Notes under the pieces: generated by a model
Told to the model about the DNA's origin: nothing
Seen by the model: only the letters and a program-made list of their open reading frames with translations
Database searches by the model: none
Position numbers and translations under genes: made by a program
Origin: Botryobacter ruber
GTDB taxonomy: Bacteria > Bacteroidota > Bacteroidia > Cytophagales > Hymenobacteraceae
Length of the DNA stretch: 64,000 nt
Assembly: GCF_003347595.2 (NCBI RefSeq)
Contig: NZ_QCZK02000051.1
Span: 62,001-126,000, forward strand
Reading direction: 5' to 3'
In this document: piece after piece, positions 24,252 to 33,068 of the stretch
Layout: the number at the start of each line of letters is the position of its first letter
Position numbering within the stretch: the stretch's first letter is position 1

Positions 24252-25850
24252 TTGAGTAATGAATTAATCATCAATTCTACTCAAGATGGAGAGCGCATTG
24301 CGCTTTTACAGGATAAAAGGCTCGTTGAATATCACCACGAAAAAAAAGATACAAACTACATTGTTGGTGATATTTTCCTGGGAACTGTAAAAAAAGTAAT
24401 GCCTGGCCTTAATGCTGCTTTTATTGATATAGGTTACCAGAAAGATGCTTTTCTGCATTACCATGACCTGGGAGCCAATATCAGATCGCTTAACAAGTAT
24501 GTAAAAGTAACGCAGACGCAGAAGAACGCTTCTCCAAAACTCAACCAGTTTAAATTTGAGCCTGAGATAGACAAACTAGGCAAAATAGCTGATGTCCTGA
24601 AAAAAGGGCAGCAGCTGTTGGTCCAGATTGTAAAAGAACCTATTTCTACTAAAGGCCCCCGTCTTTCCTGCGAAATCTCGCTTGCAGGACGATACCTGGT
24701 ACTGGTGCCGTTTTCAAACACGGTCAGCGTATCCAAGAAAATCGTCAGCAAAGAGGAGCGCACTCGCCTGAAGCGGCTGATCACTTCGATCAAACCGGAA
24801 AACTTCGGCGTTATTATCCGGACGGTGGCAGAAGGGCGTGAAGTGGCAGAGCTTGACAAAGACCTGCGCAACATGCTGGCAAACTGGGATGAGGGTTTTA
24901 AGGTGCTAAAAACGGCTAAACCAGGCGATAAAGTTATTGGCGAATTAGGTCGTTCTTCGTCCATTTTGAGGGATTTGCTAAACGAGAGTTTTGACAGCAT
25001 AGTAGTAGACGATAATCTGCTTTATGACGAGATCAAGGCATACATAGGTAGTATTGCGCCAGATAAAATTAATATCCTGAAGCATTACACCGGCAAAACC
25101 AAAACCTTCGAACACTTTCATATTGAAAAACAGATTAAAGCCGCTTTCGGCAAAACTGTGACAATACCAGGCGGTGGATACCTGGTAATTGAACACACCG
25201 AAGCGCTGCATGTGGTAGATGTGAACAGTGGGAATAAATCTAATACCGAAGCCAACCAGGAGGCAACTGCACTAAATGTGAACATCATGGCTGCCAAAGA
25301 AGTAGCCAGACAGCTGCGCCTCCGGGATATAGGCGGTATCATTGTGGTAGATTTTATCGATATGAAGTCTCCGGAAAACAGGCAAAAGATCTACGAGGTC
25401 TTTAAAGAGGAACTGAAGAAAGATCGCTCTAAGTCAACGGTTCTTCCAATATCCAAATTTGGCCTGATGCAGATAACACGGCAACGTGTAAGGCCTGAGC
25501 AAAAAATTATGACTGGCGAAGTTTGTCCCACATGCAACGGAACCGGTAAAATTACAGCCAGTATTCTGGTTACAGATGAAATTGATGCAGCGGTAGACGA
25601 CCTGCTGATGAGCCACAACCACAAAAGTCTCGAACTTTATGTTCACCCCTTCGTGTATGCCTACTACACCTCCGGCATCGTATCGAGACAAATGAAGTGG
25701 TTTTTGAAGTACTTTAAATGGGTAAAACTAGTTAAAGACACCTCGCTTGGCCTCACCGATTTTAAAGTGATGGACGACCGGGGAGAAGAAATTGAATTAC
25801 GGCACGCTTTTGTAGCGATGGAAAGTGTGCCGGAAAAGAATGAAGAATAA
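24252..25850 (+). CDS. rng: Ribonuclease G (Rne/Rng family)
   Basis: A 532-residue endoribonuclease acting in rRNA maturation and mRNA decay. The S1 RNA-binding domain is near the start (GDIFLGTVKKVMPGLNAAFIDIG, DAFLHYHDLG), the DNase I-like catalytic core has VVDVNSGNKS and GGIIVVDFIDM, whose Asp residues bind Mg2+, and CPTCNGTGK is the Zn-link that joins dimers. It lacks the long scaffold tail of RNase E. The start is TTG at 24252; an ATG at 24259 is out of frame. A strong terminator follows. Confidence 0.94.
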   Translation: MSNELIINSTQDGERIALLQDKRLVEYHHEKKDTNYIVGDIFLGTVKKVMPGLNAAFIDIGYQKDAFLHYHDLGANIRSLNKYVKVTQTQKNASPKLNQFKFEPEIDKLGKIADVLKKGQQLLVQIVKEPISTKGPRLSCEISLAGRYLVLVPFSNTVSVSKKIVSKEERTRLKRLITSIKPENFGVIIRTVAEGREVAELDKDLRNMLANWDEGFKVLKTAKPGDKVIGELGRSSSILRDLLNESFDSIVVDDNLLYDEIKAYIGSIAPDKINILKHYTGKTKTFEHFHIEKQIKAAFGKTVTIPGGGYLVIEHTEALHVVDVNSGNKSNTEANQEATALNVNIMAAKEVARQLRLRDIGGIIVVDFIDMKSPENRQKIYEVFKEELKKDRSKSTVLPISKFGLMQITRQRVRPEQKIMTGEVCPTCNGTGKITASILVTDEIDAAVDDLLMSHNHKSLELYVHPFVYAYYTSGIVSRQMKWFLKYFKWVKLVKDTSLGLTDFKVMDDRGEEIELRHAFVAMESVPEKNEE

Positions 25851-25869
25851 ATATAAAACCTAAAAAAAC

Positions 25870-25910
25870 AAAAAGAGCCGCTGCCAGTAATTTGGCAGCG
25901 GCTCTTTTTG
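25870..25910. terminator. Bidirectional terminator between rng and a convergent gene
   Basis: A stem of about 17 bp (AAAAGAGCCGCTGCCA with TGGCAGCGGCTCTTTT) over a 6-base loop, with A- and T-runs on the two sides, so it can serve both convergent genes. Confidence 0.92.
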
Positions 25911-25926
25911 TTTTAGCAGCTACTCA

Positions 25927-26604
25927 CTAAAACTTGATGCCTACATCTAATGAAAAACCGGAGTTCCGGATAGAAAGGTTGCTGTCATTCAGTTGCTCTT
26001 CCTTCTTGTAGTAATTATCGATATTGGTTAAGCCCCTGTGATAGGAAACACCGCCAAACACCTTTGTGCTCTGCCCTAATACATATTCTACACCACCTCC
26101 TAAAACAACATCGGCTTCGAAAAGATTAAAACGCTTGCTCACTTTTTCGTTGGCAATAATGCGCTTGTCGTTTACTTTGGCGCCTACTTTTGTGTTAAGC
26201 GAGCCACCCGCCTGAAAATAAGCAACTGTACCCGGGGCCAGTTCGTTTGTAAACAACTTGATAGTAAGAGGCACTTCCACGTACTGCACCGAGATATTAT
26301 CCTGCCCACTCATTGTTACAGTACTTCCGTCTACCTGGCGGGAATAGTTGTAGGTAATTTCACCGCCTTTGCTCCTGTACAGCAAGCCTGTTGAAAAGGC
26401 ATAATTCTGGGAGAAAAAATAATCGGCAATTAAGCCAACTCCTAGCCGCAGGTTATTACTGTTGGTAAAGTTGTATTTATCATCTGCTATAAACCGGTTG
26501 CCCGACACCCCGGGAGACACCTGAAAACCGATCTCGACCTGGGCCATAGAACTGAATCCAAGACAGAAAAAGAACATAAGAAGTAATAGTTTCTTCGTTT
26601 GCAT
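25927..26604 (-). CDS. Outer-membrane beta-barrel protein (PorT-like/OMP family)
   Basis: A 225-residue protein with signal peptide (MQTKKLLLLMFFFCLGFSSMA) followed by alternating beta-strand patterns typical of the Bacteroidota outer-membrane-beta-barrel family: GFQVSPGVSGNRF, LRLGVGLIADYFFSQNYAFSTGLLYRSKGG, YVEVPLTIKLF, and a C-terminal strand ending FSLDVGIKF with terminal Phe. It probably inserts in the outer membrane. Substrate or role unknown; the PorT/Sov-like name is only by general resemblance. Confidence 0.8.
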   Translation of the reverse strand: MQTKKLLLLMFFFCLGFSSMAQVEIGFQVSPGVSGNRFIADDKYNFTNSNNLRLGVGLIADYFFSQNYAFSTGLLYRSKGGEITYNYSRQVDGSTVTMSGQDNISVQYVEVPLTIKLFTNELAPGTVAYFQAGGSLNTKVGAKVNDKRIIANEKVSKRFNLFEADVVLGGGVEYVLGQSTKVFGGVSYHRGLTNIDNYYKKEEQLNDSNLSIRNSGFSLDVGIKF

Positions 26605-26638
26605 AGTTTAAATTGAAAAGTTTTAAATAAGAACCAAT

Positions 26639-26646
26639 TATTTTTG
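26639..26646 (+). promoter_or_regulatory. Candidate -7 element (TATTTTTG) for gldB
   Basis: A TAnnTTTG match 20 bp before the gldB start. A TTG at 26613 is slightly too far for the usual 19-21 bp spacing. Confidence 0.4.
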
Positions 26647-26665
26647 TGCCCAAATATACCATATA

Positions 26666-27664
26666 ATGTACTACAGACTACTCATACTAGTAACGCTTCT
26701 TTTTGTTTTTGGCTGCCAGAAGAAAGGCTGCGAAATACCCGAAGAAGCAGCTAAAATACCCGTAACTGTTGATATAGAGCGACTTGAAAAAGAATTTTAC
26801 CAGAGTAACACCAAAGAAGACATTGCCCGTTTTCTGCAGGAGCATCCGCTTTTTGCAGAAAAATTCTTCGACCGGAGCCGAATGCCATCGGATTCTGTCC
26901 TGGTTAACTCCTTATATGGCCTCGCAACCAATGCAGAACTACGGAAACTAAACCAGGAAGCGCAACAAAAGTTCGGCGACATGGAGCAGGAAAAGCAGCA
27001 GCTCGAAAATGCTTTTAAAGTCATCAAATATCATTACCCCGAATTTAACCCGCCCCGCGTGCAAACCTTCGTTTCGGGTTTTGCCCAGGACTTTGTAGTG
27101 TCAGATAGCCTGCTGGTGTTCGGGCTTGATTATTTTATTGGCGAAGGTGCCAGCTACCGGCCCGATGTGTATGACTATATACTAAAACGGTACGAGCGGC
27201 ACAACATGGTACCAGCTGCTATCCTGCTGCTTTCTAACCGGTTTAATAAAGCCGATTTTCTGGAGCGCAACCTGCTGGCCGAAATGATTAATGCCGGCAA
27301 AGCCTACTATTTTGTAAAATCGGTGATGCCCTGCACCCCGGATTCTGCTATTATCGGGTATACCAAAGAACAGACGGCCGATGTATTTTATAACGAAGGC
27401 AGAATATGGGCACATTTTATTGAGAAGGGGCTGCTCTATGAGAAAAGCCCTTTCCTGGTAAACAAGTACATTGGCGAACGCCCCAACACACCTGAAGTAG
27501 ATGCCAAAGCACCTGGCCGCATTGGCACCTGGGTAGGCTGGCAGATTGTGCGCAAATACATGGAACGCAACCCGGAGGTATCACTACCCGAACTGATGGC
27601 AGAAACAGATTACCAGAAAATACTAAACGAGTCGAAGTACAAACCGGAGCGGAAGAGCAGCTAA
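26666..27664 (+). CDS. gldB: Gliding motility lipoprotein GldB
   Basis: A 332-residue lipoprotein (signal peptide ending LFVFGC, Cys17) of the GldB family, needed for gliding in Flavobacterium and kept by many non-gliding relatives. Typical segments are DIERLEKEFYQ after the leader, HYPEFNPPRVQTFVSGF, DSLLVFGLDYFIGEG, and GRIGTWVGWQIVRKYMERNPE near the end. The fold resembles DUF2268 metalloprotease-like proteins, but no HExxH is present, so it is not expected to be a peptidase. It is separated from gldD/gldE by about 7 kb. Confidence 0.9.
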   Translation: MYYRLLILVTLLFVFGCQKKGCEIPEEAAKIPVTVDIERLEKEFYQSNTKEDIARFLQEHPLFAEKFFDRSRMPSDSVLVNSLYGLATNAELRKLNQEAQQKFGDMEQEKQQLENAFKVIKYHYPEFNPPRVQTFVSGFAQDFVVSDSLLVFGLDYFIGEGASYRPDVYDYILKRYERHNMVPAAILLLSNRFNKADFLERNLLAEMINAGKAYYFVKSVMPCTPDSAIIGYTKEQTADVFYNEGRIWAHFIEKGLLYEKSPFLVNKYIGERPNTPEVDAKAPGRIGTWVGWQIVRKYMERNPEVSLPELMAETDYQKILNESKYKPERKSS

Positions 27665-27700
27665 GAGCTTCAGTGCCTGCCTCTACGGCTGCTAATGATA

Positions 27701-27795
27701 AGGAGGAGAGGCTATGGTGGCTGCTGCAGCAAATAAAATAAAGCCTCCGGCACCTGAATTTTTCTGCAGCCGCTGCCACCATAGCCTCTCCTCCT
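27701..27795. repeat. Facing pair of family A repeats (long hairpin)
   Basis: A plus-oriented copy at 27701-27729 and a minus-oriented copy at 27764-27795 share perfect 21-bp complementary arms (outer part AGGAGGAGAGGCTATGGTGG with its complement). They sit between gldB and the glycosyltransferase and could form a strong stem in RNA. Confidence 0.85.
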
Positions 27796-27880
27796 CAAAA
27801 CCCGAAGCCTGTTTGGTTAAAAGCCCTGCTTCACTTATACAGAACCGCTCCATACTGAAAATACCGTCTTACCCAGCCAC

Positions 27881-29077
27881 ATGCACATCGCCCTGTTTAA
27901 CCAGCACCACCATAACCCCGACTGCCCCGCCACCTGCAGGCACTACACGTTTATGGAGGCGCTGGCACAGCGGCACCAGGTGAGCCTGATCACCAGCAGC
28001 GCCTGGCGCCGGTTCCGGATAACAAAAAAGTATAATTGGGTGCCGGAAGGGGTGACGCTGTACGAGCAGCACGTGCCGTATCATAACAAAATGAACGTGC
28101 CGCAGCGGCTGTTCTCGTACGGGGGGTTTGCCGCCTACACCCTGGCAAAAGGCTTGTCCATGCCGAAACCCGATGTGATCTGGGCTGTTTCCACGCCCTT
28201 GTCTACACCCTGGATGGCTGCGCAGGTAGCCCGTATGCGAAAGCTGCCCTGGGTATTTGAAGTGCAGGATTTGTGGCCTTCGTTCCCGATAGAAATGGGA
28301 GCCGTAAAAAATAAGTGGGTGCAGCGCAGGCTGTACAAACTGGAGAAGAACCTCTACAACAGCGCCAGCCACATCATCACCCTCTCCCCCGACATGACCG
28401 ATTATGTTGCCGGCCTGGGAATAAGCCGGGAAAAGATCACCACCAACGTAAACGGCACCGACTTAAACCTGGTACAGCAAACCAGCGAGCAGGACGTGCA
28501 GGCGCTCCGCCAGCAGTATAACCTGGCGAACAAACAGGTGGTGCTGTATGCCGGCACCTACGGCCGCGCCAACGACATTCCCACTTTACTGGAAGCAGCG
28601 GCAGCTTTGGCCCCGGAGAAGCAACTGCAGTTTGTGTTTACAGGCGGCGGCTTTTACGAGCCGCAGGTGCAGGAGGCGGCCAAAAAGTACGGCAACATCA
28701 CGCTGGTGCCATCGCTGCCCCGGCACCAGGTATTTGCGCTGTTCAAACTGGCCACCGTCTCTATCGTTTCTTTCAACGACCTGCCCGTGCTGGCGACCAA
28801 CTCTCCCGCCAAATTCTACGACAGCCTGGCCTGCGGCACACCCGTTATCGTCACCAACCCCGGCTGGACCAAAGCTTTTGTAGAAAAATACGGCTGCGGC
28901 TGGTACAGCCCCGCAGGACAGGCTACTGCTTTAGCACAAACTATCAAAGCTGCGCTTACGGATGCAGAAGGCCTGCGAGCAGCAGGCGCCAGAGGAACCC
29001 TGGTCGCCAGAGGCCAGTTCGACCGGCAGCGATTGGCAGCAGAGGTAGAGAAAATTTTGCTTAGGGTAAAAAAATAG
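27881..29077 (+). CDS. Family 4 glycosyltransferase (WbuB-like)
   Basis: A 398-residue GT-B glycosyltransferase. The N-terminal domain starts MHIALFNQHHHNPDCPATCR, with VIWAVSTPLSTPW and VFEVQDLWPSFPIEMG, a pattern shared with the WbuB/CapM branch. The C-terminal nucleotide-sugar domain has KQVVLYAGTYGRANDIPTLLEA and the E-x7-E-like region as NSPAKFYDSLACGTPVIV. No membrane segment. Probably adds a sugar to a surface polysaccharide or glycan; acceptor unknown, and no polysaccharide cluster is near. Confidence 0.87.
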   Translation: MHIALFNQHHHNPDCPATCRHYTFMEALAQRHQVSLITSSAWRRFRITKKYNWVPEGVTLYEQHVPYHNKMNVPQRLFSYGGFAAYTLAKGLSMPKPDVIWAVSTPLSTPWMAAQVARMRKLPWVFEVQDLWPSFPIEMGAVKNKWVQRRLYKLEKNLYNSASHIITLSPDMTDYVAGLGISREKITTNVNGTDLNLVQQTSEQDVQALRQQYNLANKQVVLYAGTYGRANDIPTLLEAAAALAPEKQLQFVFTGGGFYEPQVQEAAKKYGNITLVPSLPRHQVFALFKLATVSIVSFNDLPVLATNSPAKFYDSLACGTPVIVTNPGWTKAFVEKYGCGWYSPAGQATALAQTIKAALTDAEGLRAAGARGTLVARGQFDRQRLAAEVEKILLRVKK

Positions 29078-29164
29078 CCGGGCAACCGCATCCGGACAAA
29101 CCCATTCTTCCCGTTTCTCATCTGCTGCTAACTAGCCTTCAGTTCATGCAGAATTAAAATATTG

Positions 29165-29194
29165 TTGCAAAACATATAGTTATATCTATATTTG
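29165..29194 (+). promoter_or_regulatory. Bacteroidota-type promoter (TTG-N19-TATATTTG)
   Basis: TTG at 29165-29167 and TATATTTG at 29187-29194 with the consensus 19-bp spacing, 40 bp before the lipocalin-like gene. The best full promoter match in the window. Confidence 0.7.
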
Positions 29195-29233
29195 TAAAGA
29201 ACATTTCACATCCCTCACATTAAACACACTTAT

Positions 29234-29680
29234 ATGAAAAACTTAAACTTTACCGTATTTCTTCTGGTCGCATTTTTTGCGCTTGCTTTCACGGCCTGTG
29301 ATAAAGATGATGATAACAAACCCTTGACACGGGAAGAAATGTTGATGGCTAAAAGCTGGCGGTTAACTGCTGAAACAACAACCTTCAACAACCAGACAGA
29401 AGATACTTATGATGACTATGACGCCTGTGAGAAGGATAACTTTATCAGGTTTCTGAAAGACAACAAAGCTGTTTTTGATGAGGGACCAACCAAATGCGAC
29501 CCTAGCGATCCGCAGACCATAAACGGCACCTGGCAACTAGCAGGTAATAACCTTACGATAACGGAAGATGGTTCTTCATTTGGAATAACGTTTAATGTAC
29601 AGGAGCTAACTGCCAGTAAACTTGTCGTGACGGTTAGTTTTGGGGGAGCATCGAGCACCATGACGTATACTGCCCAGTAG
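29234..29680 (+). CDS. Lipocalin-like lipoprotein
   Basis: A 148-residue lipoprotein: leader ending FALAFTAC (Cys22), an acidic spacer (DKDDDNK), then a small beta-rich domain with KSWRLTAETTTF, FIRFLKDNKAVFDEG, TINGTWQLAGNNLTITEDG and LVVTVSFGG. The repeated W-x2 and TWQL.NN.L patterns fit the lipocalin-like domains common in this phylum. Ligand unknown. It has its own promoter and terminator, so it is a single-gene unit. Confidence 0.8.
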   Translation: MKNLNFTVFLLVAFFALAFTACDKDDDNKPLTREEMLMAKSWRLTAETTTFNNQTEDTYDDYDACEKDNFIRFLKDNKAVFDEGPTKCDPSDPQTINGTWQLAGNNLTITEDGSSFGITFNVQELTASKLVVTVSFGGASSTMTYTAQ

Positions 29681-29702
29681 GGATCTAGTTTATTCGATTT
29701 AC

Positions 29703-29729
29703 AAAAACCTGCCCTGTGCAGGTTTTTTT
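29703..29729 (+). terminator. Rho-independent terminator
   Basis: AAAAACCTGC (29703-29712), 5-base loop, GCAGGTTTTT (29718-29727) and further T. Ends the lipocalin-like gene. Confidence 0.9.
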
Positions 29730-29955
29730 GTGCCATTTTTAATCCTGAAACAGAAAAACCGGCTTACAGCTGCATAATGCGCCCCGCTTCCTTGCAAACA
29801 ACTTTTGACTAAAACCAGTAGCGCCTTCCATCCGCTCACTTTTGATTCTGGCACACGATTTGAATATCAGCTAAACAACAAAGCAAACGAAACAAGGCCT
29901 GAAGTTTTAGCTTGTACACAAGTATCAAAAGGAAGAATTTTAAAGAGAAAAGGAA

Positions 29956-30444
29956 ATGAAAAAGATATTGGCAATACTCGCACTTGGTACAATGGTTTCC
30001 GGAGCATCGTATGCACAGGAGGCTCCTAAAAAAGACAAGAAACACAACATGGAGCACCGGGGCGAAAGGGAGGGCCGGAAGCAGAAAAAGACTCCGGAAG
30101 AACGAGCCACCATGCGCACCGAAAAAATGAGCCAGCAACTGGGCCTTAGCAAGTCACAGACCAAAAAACTGCAGGCGCTCAACCTGAAGCAGGCCCGTGA
30201 AATGGAAGCCAACATGCAGGCCAACAGGGCAAACCCAGCTGAACGCGGACAGAAAAGAGGGGATGAAATGAAAGCCAGCCGTGCCCAATGGGAAGCAGAA
30301 CTGAAAAAAATACTTTCCAGGGAGCAATTTGCAAAATACGAGACCGAGCGAGACGAAATGCGAAACCGTGCTGCTGACAGAGAAAAGCATGGCGGCAAAG
30401 AATTCAGAAAACGCAAAGAGGCAAGAATGCAGCAAAACAGCTAA
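29956..30444 (+). CDS. Small secreted Lys/Glu-rich protein (DUF4890-like)
   Basis: A 162-residue protein with a signal peptide (MKKILAILALGTMVSGASYA) and a highly charged helical body: KKTPEERATMRTEKMSQQLGL, then SKSQTKKLQALNLKQAREMEA, and KKILSREQFAKYETERDEMR. The helix-turn pattern with LS..Q...L and LS..QF..Y resembles Spy/CpxP-type periplasmic helical proteins and the DUF4890 family of Bacteroidota. It may act as a periplasmic chaperone or stress protein; this is inference. A terminator follows. Confidence 0.75.
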   Translation: MKKILAILALGTMVSGASYAQEAPKKDKKHNMEHRGEREGRKQKKTPEERATMRTEKMSQQLGLSKSQTKKLQALNLKQAREMEANMQANRANPAERGQKRGDEMKASRAQWEAELKKILSREQFAKYETERDEMRNRAADREKHGGKEFRKRKEARMQQNS

Positions 30445-30471
30445 CCGATCTTTCATCACATTACTACAGAG

Positions 30472-30503
30472 AAGGCAGGCATACGCTTGCCTTTTCTGTT
30501 TTT
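30472..30503 (+). terminator. Probable terminator
   Basis: AAGGCAGGC pairs with GCTTGCCTT (one G-U) over a 4-base loop, followed by TTCTGTTTTT. Confidence 0.7.
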
Positions 30504-30549
30504 CAGGCGCCTCACAGCAGAAGCAGTTCTGCTGTTGCTACTGTTTTTA

Positions 30550-31230
30550 CTAACCGCCCAGTTTGTTTTCCGGATCGTCGGGAATGTTCGGGAAGTTCTT
30601 CTGAAAAAACTGGCAAAAATGCGTAAGCGGACATTCTTCGCACTTCGGGCGGCGGGCCACACAAATGTAGCGGCCATGTAGGATAAGCCAGTGATGTGCT
30701 TTGGCTACCAAATCCTGCGGCAGATTTGCCACCAGTTGCTTCTCTACCTCCAGCGGCGTTTTGGCGGTTTTGGTCACGAGACCCAGGCGTTTGCTTACCC
30801 GGAACACATGCGTATCTACGGCCATAGCCGGCTGGTTCCAGATAACCGACACAATTACGTTGGCAGTTTTGCGCCCCACCCCCGGCAGCTTCACCAGCTC
30901 CTCGATCGTGCTGGGCACTTCGGCATGAAACTGTTCTACCAGCATTTTGCCCAGCCCGGCCAGGTGCTTTGCTTTGTTGTTGGGGTAGGAGATGCTTTTA
31001 ATGTAAGGCAGGATCTCTTCGGGTGTGGCAGTTGCCAGATGTGCGGCCGTAGGATAGGCCTCGAACAAAGCAGGTGTAACCATGTTCACGCGCTTATCGG
31101 TGCACTGCGCACTCAGCACCACCGCCAGAATCAGCTCATACGGGTTTGAATAAGCCAGTTCGGTTTGTGGCTCCGGGAAGTTTTGCGTAAAGTACTCGAT
31201 CAGGAGCTTGTATCGTTCCTTCTTTTGCAT
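30550..31230 (-). CDS. nth: Endonuclease III (DNA glycosylase/AP lyase)
   Basis: A 226-residue base-excision enzyme for oxidised pyrimidines. The helix-hairpin-helix holds the catalytic Lys (VKLPGVGRKTANVIVSVIW) and the catalytic Asp follows in MAVDTHVFRV. The 4Fe-4S ligands are C-x6-C-x2-C-x5-C in CVARRPKCEECPLTHFC. Length is normal. It is transcribed in the same direction as the sigma-factor pair but is separated from it by a terminator. Confidence 0.95.
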   Translation of the reverse strand: MQKKERYKLLIEYFTQNFPEPQTELAYSNPYELILAVVLSAQCTDKRVNMVTPALFEAYPTAAHLATATPEEILPYIKSISYPNNKAKHLAGLGKMLVEQFHAEVPSTIEELVKLPGVGRKTANVIVSVIWNQPAMAVDTHVFRVSKRLGLVTKTAKTPLEVEKQLVANLPQDLVAKAHHWLILHGRYICVARRPKCEECPLTHFCQFFQKNFPNIPDDPENKLGG

Positions 31231-31265
31231 AAAAAAAGTTTGCAGTCGGTTAAGACTGCAAACTT
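31231..31265 (-). terminator. Terminator containing the stop codon of the anti-sigma gene
   Basis: AAGTTTGCAGTC (31236-31247) pairs perfectly with GACTGCAAACTT (31254-31265); on the minus strand a run of seven T follows. The TAA of the upstream gene lies in the 6-base loop. Confidence 0.85.
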
Positions 31266-31480
31266 AAGCTTTTAGAATAATTTAAAATGTTGTTAATGGC
31301 ACGATCGCCAGGACTTTTTGTAGCACCGTTCAGCAGATGCTGTACGAGCAGCAGCTCGGCGCAACTTTCGGCCAACTCGGTATCCTGCATCATTGCTGCT
31401 TCCAGCTGCTTACTGGCGTTCACGGCCAATTCATCATACACGTACTGGATCAGCTCATTCTGAGTAGAGGTTTTTATCAT
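31250..31480 (-). CDS. Small putative anti-sigma protein
   Basis: A 76-residue protein that starts within the last 26 bp of the ECF sigma gene. The sequence is helical and acidic (NELIQYVYDELAVNASKQLEAAMM, ESCAELLLVQHLLNG). It looks like the short helical anti-sigma proteins that often follow sigma genes in this phylum; it has no zinc-binding HxxxCxxC motif and no membrane helix. Function is inferred from overlap with the sigma gene. The stop codon lies in the loop of a terminator. Confidence 0.65.
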   Translation of the reverse strand: MIKTSTQNELIQYVYDELAVNASKQLEAAMMQDTELAESCAELLLVQHLLNGATKSPGDRAINNILNYSKSLSLQS

Positions 31481-32057
31481 ATGTGATACTTTGGTTTTGC
31501 ATCTTCTTTCTCAGGTTGATAAGCGCATAGCGCATACGTCCTAAGGCAGTGTTGATGCTCACCCCGGTAGCTTCGGCTATCTCCTGAAAGCTCATGTCGG
31601 CATAATGCCGCATCATCAGCACTTCGCGCTGCGCTTGTGGCAGCGCCTGGATCAGCTCACGTAAACGGGAGTGTGTGTCCTCTTTTATCTGCAAAGATTC
31701 CGCAGAATCCTCTGCAAACGACATTGTATTGAACACATAGCTGCCGTCTTCCAGGGTGATCATCGGGCTTCTTTTTTCTTTACGGAAAAAGTCGATCGCC
31801 AGGTTATGCGCGATACGGCAGATCCAGGAAGAAAATTTGCCTTCTTCGTTATACCGGCCGCTTTTCATGGTATGGATAGCTTTAATAAAAGTATCCTGCA
31901 ACAGATCTTCGGCTGTATACGAATCTTTAACGATCAATAAAATGGTCGTATAAACTTTGTTTTTGTGTCTGTTTACAAGCTGTTCAAACGCATTTTCGTT
32001 ACCTGCGATATAAAGCGTCACCAACGCGGAGTCGCTCAGCTGGGTAGTTTTATTCAT
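31455..32057 (-). CDS. ECF-type RNA polymerase sigma factor
   Basis: A 200-residue sigma factor of the sigma-70 ECF group. Region 2 is FEQLVNRHKNKVYTTILLIV...AEDLLQDTFIKAIHTM and continues to WICRIAHNLAIDFFRKEKR; region 4 is LRELIQALPQAQREVLMMRHYADMSFQEIAEATGVSINTALGRMRYAL. It probably directs transcription under a signal sensed through the overlapping small protein. No matching regulon can be seen here. Confidence 0.92.
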   Translation of the reverse strand: MNKTTQLSDSALVTLYIAGNENAFEQLVNRHKNKVYTTILLIVKDSYTAEDLLQDTFIKAIHTMKSGRYNEEGKFSSWICRIAHNLAIDFFRKEKRSPMITLEDGSYVFNTMSFAEDSAESLQIKEDTHSRLRELIQALPQAQREVLMMRHYADMSFQEIAEATGVSINTALGRMRYALINLRKKMQNQSITYDKNLYSE

Positions 32058-32684
32058 CTTAAAGCTACATTTAAATTAACGTAGAGCTTTATATCATATT
32101 GTAACGGTTTGAACTTTTAACAAAACTTTTTTAGAAAGGTATATCAAATATAGGTAAAGCATTTGGCTTCTGCAAGCACGCCCGCGGCTTCTGTGGAAAA
32201 ATCATGGCAGTTGCGCCACCTGTTCCATTCCCGCCCCTGCAGCTAAACTTGCAATTTGCTTATACGAAGATATGAACCTACGAAGTTGCTGCTTTAACCC
32301 ATTTATTTTTTTTCACAGCTGCTTTCGCTCCTGTTGCCAGAGCAACAACTGTTCCTGTTATATATTCTGCGAAGAAAAAAACAGCCTCTTCACAACGGTC
32401 CTGGCAAAAAAGATGGCTTATGGAGCGTTTACTTGTTCAGAATTCCTTTACAGCACCTGCCACCACTCCCGCTGCACCTCCATTTATTCTGCTGCACCGT
32501 CCACCACACCCTCTGCTGCTCTTTACGAAAACTATTTCGGACTTAATGCCGAACGGCGGGAATAAGAATAATGGGGAAACAGGAAGGGCTACAGCAACCG
32601 GTTGGGAACAGGGAAAAAATAAAGCAGCAAGTGCAGACAGTGTTATGGAATTACTGCCCGCACTTGCTGCTACTATAAGTATAC
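32058..32684. other. Gap of 627 bp, AT-rich with family A repeats
   Basis: Upstream region of the sigma gene plus repeats. A frame at 32272-32565 is mainly Cys/Ser-rich and overlaps the repeats, so I do not treat it as a gene. Nothing else seen. Confidence 0.5.
32451..32520 (-). repeat. Two tandem family A repeats
   Basis: 32451-32481 and 32491-32520 are two minus-oriented, diverged family A copies (CACCTGCCACCACTCCCGCT on the plus strand for the first), separated by 9 bp. Confidence 0.7.
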
Positions 32685-33068
32685 TTACTGAGACTTGCTG
32701 ATCACGTTTATAAAGCCCATCTTCATCTGAAACAGCTGAGCAATACTGCGGGCTTTTACCTTGGCTTCGCCCGCTTTTTCTCCGGAAAAAAGTTCGCTCA
32801 CAGTTGCTTCGAACAGCTGTATCCAGCGGCTGAAATGCTGTGGCTCTATGGGCAGGCGGAGGTGCTTGGGGAAAGGGCGGCCTTTGTAGGCGGTGCTCCC
32901 AAACAAGATGGAACTCCAGAAACTGTACATCACCGGCAGGTGGTGCTGCCAGTCTACCGCTGCAAAATCGTTGAACACCGGCGACAGCAGGTCATCGGCA
33001 TTTACTTTATCATAAAACGTATCGACCAGCAACCTGATATCCGCTTCGTTCTCTATATCTTTTTTCAT
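32685..33068 (-). CDS. Group III truncated haemoglobin
   Basis: A 127-residue globin of the 2-on-2 type. The proximal His is H78 in LPIEPQHFSRWIQLFEATV, and the FW.. region VMYSFWSSILFG and ADIRLLVDTFYDKV match group III truncated globins. It binds haem and probably O2 or NO; group III members are linked to nitric oxide or peroxide tolerance. The gene stands alone. An H-NOX gene 5.4 kb away could be part of the same NO biology, though nothing shows they are co-regulated. Confidence 0.9.
   Translation of the reverse strand: MKKDIENEADIRLLVDTFYDKVNADDLLSPVFNDFAAVDWQHHLPVMYSFWSSILFGSTAYKGRPFPKHLRLPIEPQHFSRWIQLFEATVSELFSGEKAGEAKVKARSIAQLFQMKMGFINVISKSQ

Noticed and set aside
32272-32565. 97-codon frame downstream of the haemoglobin gene
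   Set aside because: Cys/Ser-rich and built partly from family A repeats.
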